From an uncultured Clostridia bacterium (GTDB taxonomy: Bacteria; Bacillota; Clostridia; Christensenellales; UBA1242): DNA of 38,659 nucleotides. The notes below the pieces were generated by a model, which saw nothing but the letters and a program-made list of their open reading frames with translations, had not been told where the DNA came from and did no database searches. How positions within the stretch are numbered: the first letter of the stretch is position 1; each line of letters starts with the position of its first letter. Shown in pieces: positions 30,733 to 38,659 of this stretch. The position numbers and the translations under genes are program-made. The stretch covers positions 1 through 38,659 of the forward strand of contig CANBBP010000009.1 of assembly GCA_947366895.1 (NCBI GenBank). Reading direction: 5' to 3'.

Positions 30733-31656
30733 TTAATTATAGTTAAATAAATTTCCATATATTATCTTTTTCATTTTTTCAACATCTATATCAACACAAA
30801 CTGTAGCATTTTTAACAGGATTTGAAAAATCACAATTTATAAATCCATATTCTTTATCTTTTTGCGTATGATATTCTATTTTAATATTAGCTTCTTCTGT
30901 TCTAAAAATTTCCGGATTAGATAAATATAATGCACAACAACTATCATGTACAGCAGCCCCCAATTTGCCAACATGAAAATCATTATATTTTGTAAACATT
31001 TTATAGAATATTTCTCCTACTGCATTTGCTCTTTTTATCTTACCCTGTTCTTCAGGAGTAAAATATGCTATATGTCCAAGTTCCATAGGAACCATAACAA
31101 GAGGAATATTAGAATCAAATACAATTTGCATGGCCTCTGGGTCATATGCAACATTAAATTCTCTATAAGGTTCAGTCATTCCATTTTCATCTTTACTGCC
31201 ACCCATAAAAACAATTCTTGATATTAAATTCTTAGCATCAGGATATTTTGTTAAAAGATTAGCAATATTTGTCATAGGTCCTAAACATAGTAGTGTTGTA
31301 TTCTTTGCAGGATTTTCTTGTAAAAAATAATAAATAGCATCAGGACTTTTATAAATAAAAGGTTTTGTTTTAGGTTTAGGAAAAGTATATCCTCCCATGC
31401 CTTTTGTACCCTGAGCCATTGCTGCATATACACTTTGTCTTTTTACAGGTTGTTTTGCACCCTCTGCAACAGGTATATTAACGTTAAAGATTTCTGTTAG
31501 CTTTAAAGCATTTTTAACTGTTTCTTCTATAGTTAAGTTGCCTGAAACCGTTGAAATAAGTTTTACTTCTATATTTTCACTATTTACCGCATTCATAATT
31601 GCCATTGCATCATCAATACCAGGGTCACAATCAATAATTACATAATAATCTTTCAT
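30733..31656 (-). CDS. Inosine/uridine-preferring nucleoside hydrolase family protein
   Basis: 307 residues, the usual size. The calcium-binding N-terminus IIDCDPGIDDAMAIM is intact, followed by NTTLLCLGPMTNIANLL and FMGGSKDENGMTEPYREFNVAYDPEAMQ, with the closing region VHDSCCALYLSNPE providing the final Asp ligand. It cleaves the N-glycosidic bond of ribonucleosides for salvage; base preference cannot be read. GGAG lies eight bases before the ATG. It stands alone, with no transporter gene adjacent. Confidence 0.92.
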   Translation of the reverse strand: MKDYYVIIDCDPGIDDAMAIMNAVNSENIEVKLISTVSGNLTIEETVKNALKLTEIFNVNIPVAEGAKQPVKRQSVYAAMAQGTKGMGGYTFPKPKTKPFIYKSPDAIYYFLQENPAKNTTLLCLGPMTNIANLLTKYPDAKNLISRIVFMGGSKDENGMTEPYREFNVAYDPEAMQIVFDSNIPLVMVPMELGHIAYFTPEEQGKIKRANAVGEIFYKMFTKYNDFHVGKLGAAVHDSCCALYLSNPEIFRTEEANIKIEYHTQKDKEYGFINCDFSNPVKNATVCVDIDVEKMKKIIYGNLFNYN

Positions 31657-31809
31657 TTGTTTTCTCCTTTAAAAAACCAAAACTTTAAATACAAGCCTAA
31701 ATTTAAAACTTGTTTTATTATCTTATTTTATTTTTTAAATCTATTTTATTTAAATAGTTAAAGTAAATAACTTTTCTTTTTTAATATATAAAAAATATCA
31801 ATTTTTCGT

Positions 31810-32577
31810 TTAAGCATTTTGAGTAGGTTCACCCGATTCCTCAAAAGCCTTTCTTCTAAGCATTTCTTCTTTATGTTTTTTAATTTCTTCTTTAGTAGGT
31901 AAAGGTCTAGTATTCTTTATTGCTATTTCATGTTTACTATCTTTTGTGTAAAAAATTTCTTTACAATGTCTTTCTACACGTGTAATAAAATCTTCAAATA
32001 AAGGTAAAGTATCTTCTGATGATAAAAGTTTTAATTGTATCAACTCAGTTTTTGCTTTACGATTAGTTATTTTATTAAATATTTTTAATTTTTCTTGTCT
32101 TATTTCAACCTTTAACCCACCATAACCAAAAAGTTTACGATTTTCTTGGTCAATTTTTATAATCAAATTTACTCTAACTTGCTCAAAAAGTTTATCAGGG
32201 TCAAATTGTAAATTATTAGAGAACATAGAGTTTAAAGCATTATTTAAAAAAAAGTAATGTTTTGATAAAGGGTCTTTTGCTCCTATCTCTTTTTCTCTTT
32301 CATGACTTCGTAAATTATCAGTATAAAAATATTCTTCTTTAAAATATCTTCTTTTAATTTTAAGTTCCGCTTTATTACCATAAATTCTGCGTCTTAACAA
32401 TAATTCATTTTCATTTAATAAATGATTTTCATTATCATAATAATAATCTACAAGTTTTTGTTTTGTTGGATAGTCAAGAGTATAGGTTGTCATAGTACCA
32501 ATAAGTTTAATTAATCTTAAATAGGTATTTTTGTCAAATACAGTATATCTTCTTTCTTGTTTAAAAATATTTAACAT
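31810..32577 (-). CDS. CYTH-like domain protein (triphosphate tunnel fold), 255 aa
   Basis: FKQERRYTVFDKNTYLRL starts the chain with an ExxY-type strand. Later YYDNENHLLNENELLLRRRIYGNKAELKIKRR has the typical CYTH/VTC sequence of a Tyr-Asp segment, then Arg-rich and Lys-rich strands; GLKVEIRQEKL and RVERHCKEI follow. Such proteins bind and often hydrolyse triphosphates or polyphosphate. The usual ExExK opening motif is imperfect here, so activity is uncertain. The last ~35 residues are charged and likely disordered. It is divergent from rubrerythrin, sharing a perfect palindrome between them. Confidence 0.6.
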   Translation of the reverse strand: MLNIFKQERRYTVFDKNTYLRLIKLIGTMTTYTLDYPTKQKLVDYYYDNENHLLNENELLLRRRIYGNKAELKIKRRYFKEEYFYTDNLRSHEREKEIGAKDPLSKHYFFLNNALNSMFSNNLQFDPDKLFEQVRVNLIIKIDQENRKLFGYGGLKVEIRQEKLKIFNKITNRKAKTELIQLKLLSSEDTLPLFEDFITRVERHCKEIFYTKDSKHEIAIKNTRPLPTKEEIKKHKEEMLRRKAFEESGEPTQNA

Positions 32578-32647
32578 AAAAAACTTTTACCTCTTAGTTT
32601 ATTTTAAATAAAATTTCAAGATTTAGCAAATAAAAATATAAATTTAG

Positions 32648-32667
32648 TTTTTGTAAATTTACAAAAA
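32648..32667. promoter_or_regulatory. Perfect 20-nt palindrome between the CYTH-like and rubrerythrin genes
   Basis: TTTTTGTAAATTTACAAAAA is fully symmetric, lying 70 bp before each start codon. It resembles Rex-type TTGTxAA...TTxACAA operators in its core (TTGTAAATTTACAA), and rubrerythrin is a likely redox-controlled target, but base composition makes partial palindromes common. Confidence 0.45.
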
Positions 32668-32737
32668 AAATATGTTTAATAAGCAATAAAAAAGTAAATT
32701 ATTTTATAGTATAAAAATTAAAAGGGGAAAAATAAAC

Positions 32738-33334
32738 ATGAACTTTGATGAATCTCAAACAAAAACTAATTTAGCCCGAGCATTTGCTGGAGAATGTCAA
32801 GCAGGAGCAAGATACCAATTTATAGGTCAAAAAGCAATTAAAGAAGGTAAAAAAAATATACAAATGCTTATGAAAGATTTGGCTAAAAATGAGATGGCTC
32901 ATGCTAGAGTATTTTGGGACTTAATTTCATCACATGGTGGCACACCAGATACCAATATAGAAATTAAAGCAGGATATCCTTTTCAAGATGGTAACATTAT
33001 GGATATGATAAAAACATCTGCCAATAACGAAAAAAGTGAAAACACTAGCATTTATCCTACTTTTTCAAAAATAGCAGAAGATGAAGGCTTTAAAGATATT
33101 GCCGAAAAATTTAAACTTGTTGCACTTGTAGAAAATGACCATTTTATGATTTTAGATAGTTTATACAATAAACTAAAAAGCAAAGCAATTTATAAAAGTG
33201 CTGTTCCTCTAGAATGGAAATGCGGACACTGCGGTCATACAGACACTGGAAAACAAGCCTATAATAATTGCCCTTTGTGTGATTTATCAAACGATTATAT
33301 AGACTTATCTTTTGTAAATAGTGCAAAGAAATAA
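32738..33334 (+). CDS. rbr: Rubrerythrin
   Basis: 198 residues. The ferritin-like diiron part has LARAFAGECQAGARYQF (first Glu ligand), MKDLAKNEMAHARVFW (Glu and His), and FKLVALVENDHFMILDSL. The C-terminal rubredoxin domain is WKCGHCGHTD and NNCPLC, the four Cys iron ligands. Rubrerythrin reduces hydrogen peroxide in anaerobes. AAAAGGGG precedes the ATG. The palindrome at 32648-32667 may be its operator. It is monocistronic, with a bidirectional terminator. Confidence 0.95.
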   Translation: MNFDESQTKTNLARAFAGECQAGARYQFIGQKAIKEGKKNIQMLMKDLAKNEMAHARVFWDLISSHGGTPDTNIEIKAGYPFQDGNIMDMIKTSANNEKSENTSIYPTFSKIAEDEGFKDIAEKFKLVALVENDHFMILDSLYNKLKSKAIYKSAVPLEWKCGHCGHTDTGKQAYNNCPLCDLSNDYIDLSFVNSAKK

Positions 33335-33336
33335 AT

Positions 33337-33369
33337 AAAAAAGTTGCAATAGGTTTTGCAACTTTTTTT
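33337..33369. terminator. Bidirectional terminator between rubrerythrin and tcdA-like genes
   Basis: AAAAAAGTTGCA and TGCAACTTTTTT form a perfect 12-bp stem with an eight-base loop, between converging genes. Confidence 0.88.
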
Positions 33370-33380
33370 ATAATATTTTT

Positions 33381-34058
33381 TTACTTATTTTTATTTTCCA
33401 AAATTTTATTTATAACATAACTTGTAATAGTTCCTGCACACATTAAAGGATAATAGACAACACTACCTAAACTATCTGTTACCTCAACTGGTTCTTTTGT
33501 ATAACAAACAGGTAAATTATTTATGCCCTCATCTTTTAATAATTTCCGTAACTTTTTTGCAAGTTTATCATACGAAGTTTTTGATATATCCGTGATTTCA
33601 AATTGTGGAGTCTTATATCTATTTCCTGTACCCATTGAAGAAATAATATTAATATTATTTTTCACACAATATTTTATTAATTCTACTTTTGCAGGAATAT
33701 CATCTATTGCATCTATAACAAAATCTAATGATAAATCTATAACCTTTGGTATCTCTTGTTTAGTTATCTTTAAATTATAAGTTGTTAAATTCAATTTTGG
33801 ATTGATATCTAATAAGCGTTTTTTAAATTCTTCTACTTTATATTTACCTATATTTTTAGTTGTTGCAATTATTTGTCTATTAATATTGCTTACATCAATT
33901 TTATCAAAATCTACCAATGTTATATTTTGAACTCCCGTTCTTACTAACATCTCTGCTATATAACCACCAACACCTCCTACACCTATAACTGCAACAGAAC
34001 TTTTCTTTATTTTTTCTAGTTTCTCTTCTCCTATTATTCTTTCAATTCTTGAATACAT
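33381..34058 (-). CDS. tcdA: TcdA/CsdL-like tRNA threonylcarbamoyladenosine dehydratase (ThiF/E1 family)
   Basis: 225 residues. The Rossmann nucleotide site is VIGVGGVGGYIAEMLVRTG (near residue 24), followed by VDFDKIDVSNINRQI, which is characteristic of the TcdA/YgdL group; DFVIDAIDDIPAKVELIKYC and MGTGNRYKTPQFEITDISKT agree. It would activate t6A37 in tRNA with ATP to form the cyclic ct6A. The C-terminal MCAGTITSYVINKIL is typical. It lacks the CxxC zinc pair of MoeB/ThiF types, supporting TcdA. Confidence 0.88.
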   Translation of the reverse strand: MYSRIERIIGEEKLEKIKKSSVAVIGVGGVGGYIAEMLVRTGVQNITLVDFDKIDVSNINRQIIATTKNIGKYKVEEFKKRLLDINPKLNLTTYNLKITKQEIPKVIDLSLDFVIDAIDDIPAKVELIKYCVKNNINIISSMGTGNRYKTPQFEITDISKTSYDKLAKKLRKLLKDEGINNLPVCYTKEPVEVTDSLGSVVYYPLMCAGTITSYVINKILENKNK

Positions 34059-34172
34059 CTTTCCTTTCCTCTTAATAAAAATTTAAAACATTTTGCATTA
34101 ATACTTAAAAATTAATTTAATAAAATCTTAGCAAGATTATTAAAATAAGTAAACTAATAATCTTTTATAAAA

Positions 34173-34215
34173 AATAAAACCTTATATAATGCATTAAATT
34201 ATATAAGGTTTTATT
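34173..34215. terminator. Long perfect hairpin terminator after the aldehyde dehydrogenase gene
   Basis: Eighteen bases, AATAAAACCTTATATAAT, pair perfectly with 34198-34215 around a seven-base loop. It lies between the aldehyde dehydrogenase gene stop and the tcdA-like gene, both minus strand. It has no extended T-run, so its strength would come from the long stem. Confidence 0.72.
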
Positions 34216-34252
34216 AAGTTCATTTTTAAGTTATTTAATTTTTTAAAATCTA

Positions 34253-35614
34253 TTATTTTATTCTAAAAATAAATTTTGTAAATTTCAACTTTTTATCATT
34301 AGTAGGAGGATATTTAAGATTAATTTCAGTCTTAGGATTTTTTTGTAAAACACTCTTTTCATGAGTAAAAGTCAAGAAAGTTTGTTTGCCATGATAAGAG
34401 CCCATCCCACTATTGCCTACACCACCAAATGTAAGATGACCTTCGCTAATATGCATAATAGTATCATTAATACAGCCACCACCAAATTGACAATTTGTTT
34501 TAACTTTCTTTATGTTCTTTTTATCTGTTCCAAAATAATAGAAAGCAAGAGGTTTATCTAAATTACTAATTATTTCAAGTTCTTCATCTAAATCTTCAAA
34601 ATCAAGTACAGGCATTACAGGTCCAAAAATTTCTTCTTGCATAACAGCATTATCTCTTGTAACTTCAGTTAAGATAGTAGGTTCAAGAGTTTGTTCTCTA
34701 ACAACATCTCCACCACAAAAAATATGATTTTCGCTTAATAGTTTTGTAACTCTTTTTAAATTCTTTTCGTTAATAATTTTAACAAAATCATCTCTTAAAG
34801 TTTCACCATCATAATAGAAATTTTTAATATAATCCCTTGCATATTGTAGCCATAATTCTTTAATATCTTTATGTAACAAAACGTAATCAGGAGCAATACA
34901 AGTTTGACCAGCATTTAAAAACTTACCCCAAACAACTCTCCTAGCACTGGCCTCAACATCAGCATCTTTATCTACAATACATGGACTTTTCCCTCCAAGT
35001 TCAAGCACCATAGGAGTTAAATATTGAGCTTGTTTTTTTGATAATTCTCTTGCTTGTTTTGGAGAACCTGTATAGAAAATAAAATCAAAAGGTTGATCAA
35101 AAAGTTGTTCTATTTCTTCTTCCTTTGTAACAATATAAACATAGTTATCATCAAAAATATTAAATAATTTTTTTATTATTTCCGTTACATTAGGTGTAGA
35201 ACGAGATGGTTTTACAATAACAGTATTCCCACCAGCAATTGCACCTATTACAGGAATCATAGTAAGTTGAAAAGGATAATTCCAAGGTGCTGCAACTAAT
35301 ACACATCCATATGGATCATAGTGCTTATAAGCCTTTGCAGGAAAATTAATTACCGATGACCATACTCTTTTTGGTCTTGCCCATCTTTTTAAATGCCTTA
35401 TAGCACCATTAATTTCATTCATAACAAGACCTATTTCAGTTGATACTACATCATATTCATTTTTATTTAAATCTTTTTTAAAAGCTTGACAAATTCTATC
35501 ATGATAAGCATAAATTTGGGTTTTTAATCTTTTTAATTGATTTAATCTAAACTTAATACTTAAGGTTTGATTTGTCTTAAAAAATTTTCTTTGTTTTTCC
35601 AAAATTTCAAGCAT
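34253..35614 (-). CDS. Aldehyde dehydrogenase, class 3 (AlkH/fatty aldehyde type)
   Basis: 453 residues. The catalytic Cys239 lies in NAGQTCIAPD and the general base Glu205 in LELGGKSP. Cofactor segments VLVAAPWNYPFQ and IAGGNTVIVKPS and the C-terminal FGGVGNSGMGSYHGKQTFLTFTHEK are typical of class 3/NAD(P)-dependent fatty aldehyde dehydrogenases (YwdH, AlkH group). It oxidises aldehydes to acids; the precise substrate is unknown. GGAG precedes the ATG by about 11 bases. It is not obviously in an operon. Confidence 0.92.
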   Translation of the reverse strand: MLEILEKQRKFFKTNQTLSIKFRLNQLKRLKTQIYAYHDRICQAFKKDLNKNEYDVVSTEIGLVMNEINGAIRHLKRWARPKRVWSSVINFPAKAYKHYDPYGCVLVAAPWNYPFQLTMIPVIGAIAGGNTVIVKPSRSTPNVTEIIKKLFNIFDDNYVYIVTKEEEIEQLFDQPFDFIFYTGSPKQARELSKKQAQYLTPMVLELGGKSPCIVDKDADVEASARRVVWGKFLNAGQTCIAPDYVLLHKDIKELWLQYARDYIKNFYYDGETLRDDFVKIINEKNLKRVTKLLSENHIFCGGDVVREQTLEPTILTEVTRDNAVMQEEIFGPVMPVLDFEDLDEELEIISNLDKPLAFYYFGTDKKNIKKVKTNCQFGGGCINDTIMHISEGHLTFGGVGNSGMGSYHGKQTFLTFTHEKSVLQKNPKTEINLKYPPTNDKKLKFTKFIFRIK

Positions 35615-35930
35615 TGTAATATTTTCTCCTTAACTTGTTTTTGTCTAATAACTTACAAAAATTTTAATTCAAGTAATTTTATCATAGTTTATAAAAAATT
35701 TCAACCACTAATATTTTATCAAACATACTTTATAACTTATTATATATTTTCCTGCAAAATATTTTAATAATTTTATTGTATATAATATGAAGTAAAACTT
35801 AAATATTGTTAAGTACTAAAAAAATAAATCACAGGCCAAAGCCTGTGATTTTATTTTTTCTTATTAATATATTTTTAAAGAAATTTTTAGAAAACTTTTA
35901 TAGTATTTATTCTTCTATAATGCTTTTTAT
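35615..35930. other. Intergenic region between cysS and aldehyde dehydrogenase genes
   Basis: AT-rich; holds the upstream region of the aldehyde dehydrogenase gene and, near its right end, the cysS terminator. I see no gene in it. Confidence 0.6.
35826..35856. terminator. Bidirectional-type terminator after cysS
   Basis: AAATCACAGGC and GCCTGTGATTT form a perfect 11-bp stem around CAAA, with T-rich tracts on both sides in the respective directions. Confidence 0.88.
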
Positions 35931-37322
35931 TTAAATTTTTTCTAATTCATATCCATTTTTACTATCTTTAATATTAAAGCCTAACTCAGCAATTTTTTCT
36001 CTTAACCTATCACTTTCTTCCCATTTCTTAGATTGACGAGCAAGTAATCTTGCATCAGCTAAATCCTTAACATTTTGTGGAATAATATCTATTTCCTCAA
36101 AAGGCTCTTCCTCTTTTACTTCTAATTCTAATCCTAAGGCTTTATCAAATTGCATAGCAGTTTTATATACAACGATAGATTTTGGTTCAGTCTTTAACAT
36201 TGTCCACAAAACACCAATAGCAAGTGGAAAATTCAAATCATCATTAATGGCATCAAGAAATTTTTGTTTATAATCATCAATCTTTTCACTATCAACTTTT
36301 TCAGTACCTACTTTGTGTTCTTGCAAATTTGCTTTTAATTTTTTATAGCCCATGGCACTAGCCTTAAGCCCATCAAAAGTAAAATTAATTTTTTTACTAT
36401 AATGAGTGTTTAAGCAAAAGAACTTAAAGTCTAGTGGATTAAACCCTCTTTGCTTTAAATCAGCTAAGGTATAAACATTGCCTAAACTTTTACTCATCTT
36501 TCCCCCATCAACTAGTAAAAATTCATTGTGTATCCATGTATTTACTACCCTATGACCTGCCAAAGCATCATTTTGAGCAATCTCATCTTCATGGTGAACA
36601 GTTTTGTGGTCTATTCCTCCTGTGTGAATATCAAACTTATCACCTAAAATGTCTTTACTCATTGCACTACATTCTATGTGCCAACCTGGGCAACCTATTC
36701 CCCATGGGCTATCCCACTTCATAATGTGGCTATCTGGCACGAACTTCCACAAAGCAAAATCAAAAGCATGATGCTTATTAGAATTTTCCTCAATTCTAGC
36801 ATTACCTGGTCTATTTAAATCTTTATTACTTAATTGACCATATTTAGAAAATTTTTTAACATCAAAATATATACCATCTTCTATTCTATATGTGTAGCCT
36901 TTCTTTTCTAACCCTCTTACAAATTCTATCATTTGAGGAATATATTTTGTTGCTGGAGTAATATACTCAGGAATATCAATATTTAATAATTCTAAATCAT
37001 GAAAAAAGATATCTGAATAAAATTTAGCAATTTCTTCAGGAGTCTTATTTTCTTTCTTTGCTGCACTTTCAACTTTATCCGCACCACTATCTTCATCACT
37101 TGTTAAGTGACCTACATCTGTTACATTCATAACTCCTTTAATTTTGTAACCATTATACTTAATAGTTCTTCTTAAAGTATCCATAAAAATGTATGCTCTC
37201 ATATTGCCTATATGTTGGTAAGAATAAACAGTTGGACCGCATGAATACATTTTAACAAGGTCATTATCTATTGGTTTAAAAACTTCTTTTTTATTTGTCA
37301 ATGAATTAAATAATTTCAACAT
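35931..37322 (-). CDS. cysS: Cysteinyl-tRNA synthetase
   Basis: 463 residues. HIGH motif as QHIGN in MYSCGPTVYSYQHIGNMRA; the zinc site is formed by Cys of YSCGPT and Cys and His in GCPGWHIECSAMS and HHEDE; KMSKS is exact (about residues 275-279, in GGKMSKSLGNVYT). It charges tRNA-Cys. The start is one base after the stop of the MarR-like gene, so the two are translationally coupled, an unusual pairing. No T-box is visible. Confidence 0.97.
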   Translation of the reverse strand: MLKLFNSLTNKKEVFKPIDNDLVKMYSCGPTVYSYQHIGNMRAYIFMDTLRRTIKYNGYKIKGVMNVTDVGHLTSDEDSGADKVESAAKKENKTPEEIAKFYSDIFFHDLELLNIDIPEYITPATKYIPQMIEFVRGLEKKGYTYRIEDGIYFDVKKFSKYGQLSNKDLNRPGNARIEENSNKHHAFDFALWKFVPDSHIMKWDSPWGIGCPGWHIECSAMSKDILGDKFDIHTGGIDHKTVHHEDEIAQNDALAGHRVVNTWIHNEFLLVDGGKMSKSLGNVYTLADLKQRGFNPLDFKFFCLNTHYSKKINFTFDGLKASAMGYKKLKANLQEHKVGTEKVDSEKIDDYKQKFLDAINDDLNFPLAIGVLWTMLKTEPKSIVVYKTAMQFDKALGLELEVKEEEPFEEIDIIPQNVKDLADARLLARQSKKWEESDRLREKIAELGFNIKDSKNGYELEKI

Positions 37323-37323
37323 A

Positions 37324-37758
37324 TTATTTTGCTCCTAATTTTACAAGATTATTATTTATTGCTTTTAAATTTTTTTGCATTGTCTTTTGTTGTTTTTCTT
37401 CCATTTTGTTTGATATATGTCTATCAAGCAAACTTACAAAATTTGAAACATACTCTTTCCCCTTAGAAGTTAAACAATAATAAATTATTCTACGATCAAA
37501 TTCATCATGCTTACTTTCTATTAATTTTTCTTGTAACAACATTTTGCAAAATATAGCTATATTGGATTTTGCAATATTTAAACTACTTACAAGTGTTGAA
37601 GGTGAAATATTTCCATACTCTTTTATAAGTAACAAAATTTTAAATTTAATAGAAAACACATTTTTATTAAAATTTTTATCATTAGTATTTTCACAAAAAT
37701 TTTGTAAATTCATTGTTAATAATAAAAGTTCTTCTGCTAAAGTTAAATTTTCTTCCAT
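37324..37758 (-). CDS. MarR family transcriptional regulator
   Basis: About 144 residues. The winged-helix domain is visible as LLLIKEYGNISPSTLVSSLNIAKSNIAIFCKMLLQEKLIESKHDEFDRRIIYYCLTSKGKEYV, split into helix-turn-helix, DxRRxxY wing and post-wing. The start is chosen at 37758 because AGGGG lies four to eight bases before that ATG; a frame 16 codons longer exists but lacks support. It overlaps nothing and is one base before cysS. Ligand unknown. It could respond to a stress related to Cys/thiol supply, but only its position suggests that. Confidence 0.85.
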   Translation of the reverse strand: MEENLTLAEELLLLTMNLQNFCENTNDKNFNKNVFSIKFKILLLIKEYGNISPSTLVSSLNIAKSNIAIFCKMLLQEKLIESKHDEFDRRIIYYCLTSKGKEYVSNFVSLLDRHISNKMEEKQQKTMQKNLKAINNNLVKLGAK

Positions 37759-38126
37759 ATTTCCCCTTTTAATTAACCATGCTATAAAATTTGATATTCC
37801 ATTCATTATTTATAAAATACAAACTTATATCTATATTCCAAAAATTCTTTAATCAAAGAAATTATTATAAATTAAATACAGTGTTTATCAAAAACATTAA
37901 CCATATGAATTGATAACCTTTAAACTATTAAATAATTATTTCGTTAATTCTCATAATCCTATTTTAAATAAAAATTAAAACTAATTTATCTAGTAATAAA
38001 AATTATTTTTTTAATTTCCACACTTATTTAAAGTACTAAAATTATAACAATTATTAATAATTATGTCAATGATAGTAATAATGTTAAACAACAAAAAAAG
38101 ATGATGTAAAAAAGACAAAATTTAAA
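37759..38126. other. Intergenic region before the marR-cysS operon
   Basis: About 370 bp of AT-rich sequence with no gene. It should contain the marR-cysS promoter, which I could not single out among several weak matches. Confidence 0.55.
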
Positions 38127-38154
38127 TTAAACTTGCATTATTATAAAATATAAT
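38127..38154 (+). promoter_or_regulatory. Probable promoter of tRNA-Ser
   Basis: TTAAAC and TATAAT (38149-38154) are 16 bases apart, with the -10 ending 43 bases before the tRNA. The -10 is a perfect consensus; the -35 is weak. Confidence 0.5.
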
Positions 38155-38197
38155 CTATTATATTAATATAATTTTATTAAATTTTAAAATATTTTAA

Positions 38198-38288
38198 GGT
38201 GGCGTATCGAAGTGGTTATAACGAGGCGCACTCGAAATGCGTTTGCCGTTAATTCGGCACGGGAGTTCGAATCTCTCCGCCACCGCCA
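38198..38288 (+). tRNA. serT: tRNA-Ser(CGA), CCA encoded
   Basis: The acceptor arms GGTGGCG (38198-38204) and CGCCACC (38278-38284) pair fully; discriminator G and the encoded CCA follow. The anticodon loop CTCGAAA closes with GCGCA/TGCGT and carries CGA, reading UCG. The long variable arm (TTGCCG...CGGCA) is the class II mark of serine tRNA, and the T arm is GGGAG TTCGAAT CTCTC. Its antisense reading gives a meaningless protein frame. Confidence 0.97.
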
Positions 38289-38297
38289 GAATACTGT

Positions 38298-38332
38298 CAG
38301 TCTGTACATATAAAATACGGATTGCTTTTTTA
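38298..38332 (+). terminator. Terminator after tRNA-Ser
   Basis: CAGTCTGTA pairs with TACGGATTG (two G-U pairs) around a nine-base loop and is followed by CTTTTTTATT. Confidence 0.78.
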
Positions 38333-38596
38333 TTAATAAATGGAAATTTTCTTTGTGCCTACGTTTTTGAAGTGATTGCGTAGTACAAACATTTTTCTTC
38401 AACAACCTGATATGATATAAAACTTCTTATAACATATTTATATAAAATTATTTTTGGAAAATTTGATTATCTAGAAAAATAAATACGGAAGGATAATTTA
38501 ACATTAAGTGTTAAATACTTTTTAAATTTTTAATATATTTCCGTGATATTTTATGTCTTTTACATTAATTTTATTTAATTTATCTATAATTTTAAT

Positions 38597-38659
38597 TTAT
38601 TTTCTATCTTTTTTATACATTTTTTGATATTTTTCTTCTTTTTTTTCATTTTCCCTCTT
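38597..38659 (-). CDS. C-terminus of a partial gene at the right edge
   Basis: From the window edge a minus-strand frame reads KRENEKKEEKYQKMYKKDRK and then TAA (38597-38599). It is highly charged and open through the edge. An inverted repeat (ACGGAA...TTCCGT, about 38486-38546) followed by T-rich sequence on the minus strand could terminate it. Twenty codons are too few to name a product, and a chance open stretch is possible in such AT-rich sequence. Confidence 0.35.
   Translation of the reverse strand, partial: KRENEKKEEKYQKMYKKDRK

Noticed and set aside
32738..33334. Minus-strand Cys-free frame at 33144-33326 antisense to rubrerythrin
   Set aside because: Pure shadow of a well-supported gene on the other strand.
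38184..38405. Minus-strand 73-aa frame across the tRNA
   Set aside because: It is the antisense of tRNA-Ser(CGA) and its terminator; such frames are a well-known annotation artefact.

Overview
The window is very AT-rich and reads as a chromosome segment of a low-GC, endospore-forming Firmicute, probably an uncultured Clostridia lineage (lineage is inference). Support comes from a SpoIIP-type sporulation hydrolase, a BclA-like collagen-repeat protein, the Gram-positive primosome pair DnaB/DnaD-type plus DnaI, and rubrerythrin, which is typical of anaerobes. TGG encodes Trp and TAA is the usual stop. Most genes lie on the minus strand. I see no insertion sequence, prophage or CRISPR array.

Layout: 1-512 holds the N-terminal part of a Gly-X-Thr collagen-like protein running off the left edge. 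644-2509 holds an AlkD-type glycosylase, two orphan small genes and an XRE regulator; a 0.6-kb regulator module is bracketed by two identical 34-nt terminator palindromes. 2491-4941 is the helicase-loader locus. 5156-8714 holds a CDF metal exporter, a 56-aa acidic protein, a YitT membrane protein and an RluA pseudouridine synthase. 8933-10144 holds a zinc-ribbon membrane protein, its decayed tandem paralogue and an XRE regulator next to a perfect palindrome. 10230-13445 holds folA and the rpmG-secE-nusG-rplK-rplA cluster, with a strong promoter, a CIRCE-like hairpin at the predicted transcript start and two probable L1-binding sites.

13470-18968 joins prmC and prfA (translation termination) to two large unknown proteins, one with a histone-H1-like Lys/Ala core of about 150 residues. 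19099-20427 is spoIIP. 20550-24018 encodes membrane and surface proteins (two unknowns, one of them frameshifted, VanZ-like, DUF4097-like). 24164-28464 holds a short-form alaS, a Nudix hydrolase, the replicative helicase and a small membrane protein. 28557-30564 holds a lipoprotein, two orphan small genes, an unusually GC-rich structured leader and an apparent rplD (L4) fragment. 30733-38659 holds a nucleoside hydrolase, a CYTH-like protein, rubrerythrin, a TcdA-like E1 enzyme, an aldehyde dehydrogenase, cysS coupled to a MarR regulator, tRNA-Ser(CGA) and the C-terminus of a further gene.

The best candidates for undescribed biology are the H1-like/293-aa pair beside prfA-prmC, the structured leader at 30180-30273, and the terminator-bracketed regulator module at 1866-2509. 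All product calls are from reading motifs; no database search was possible.
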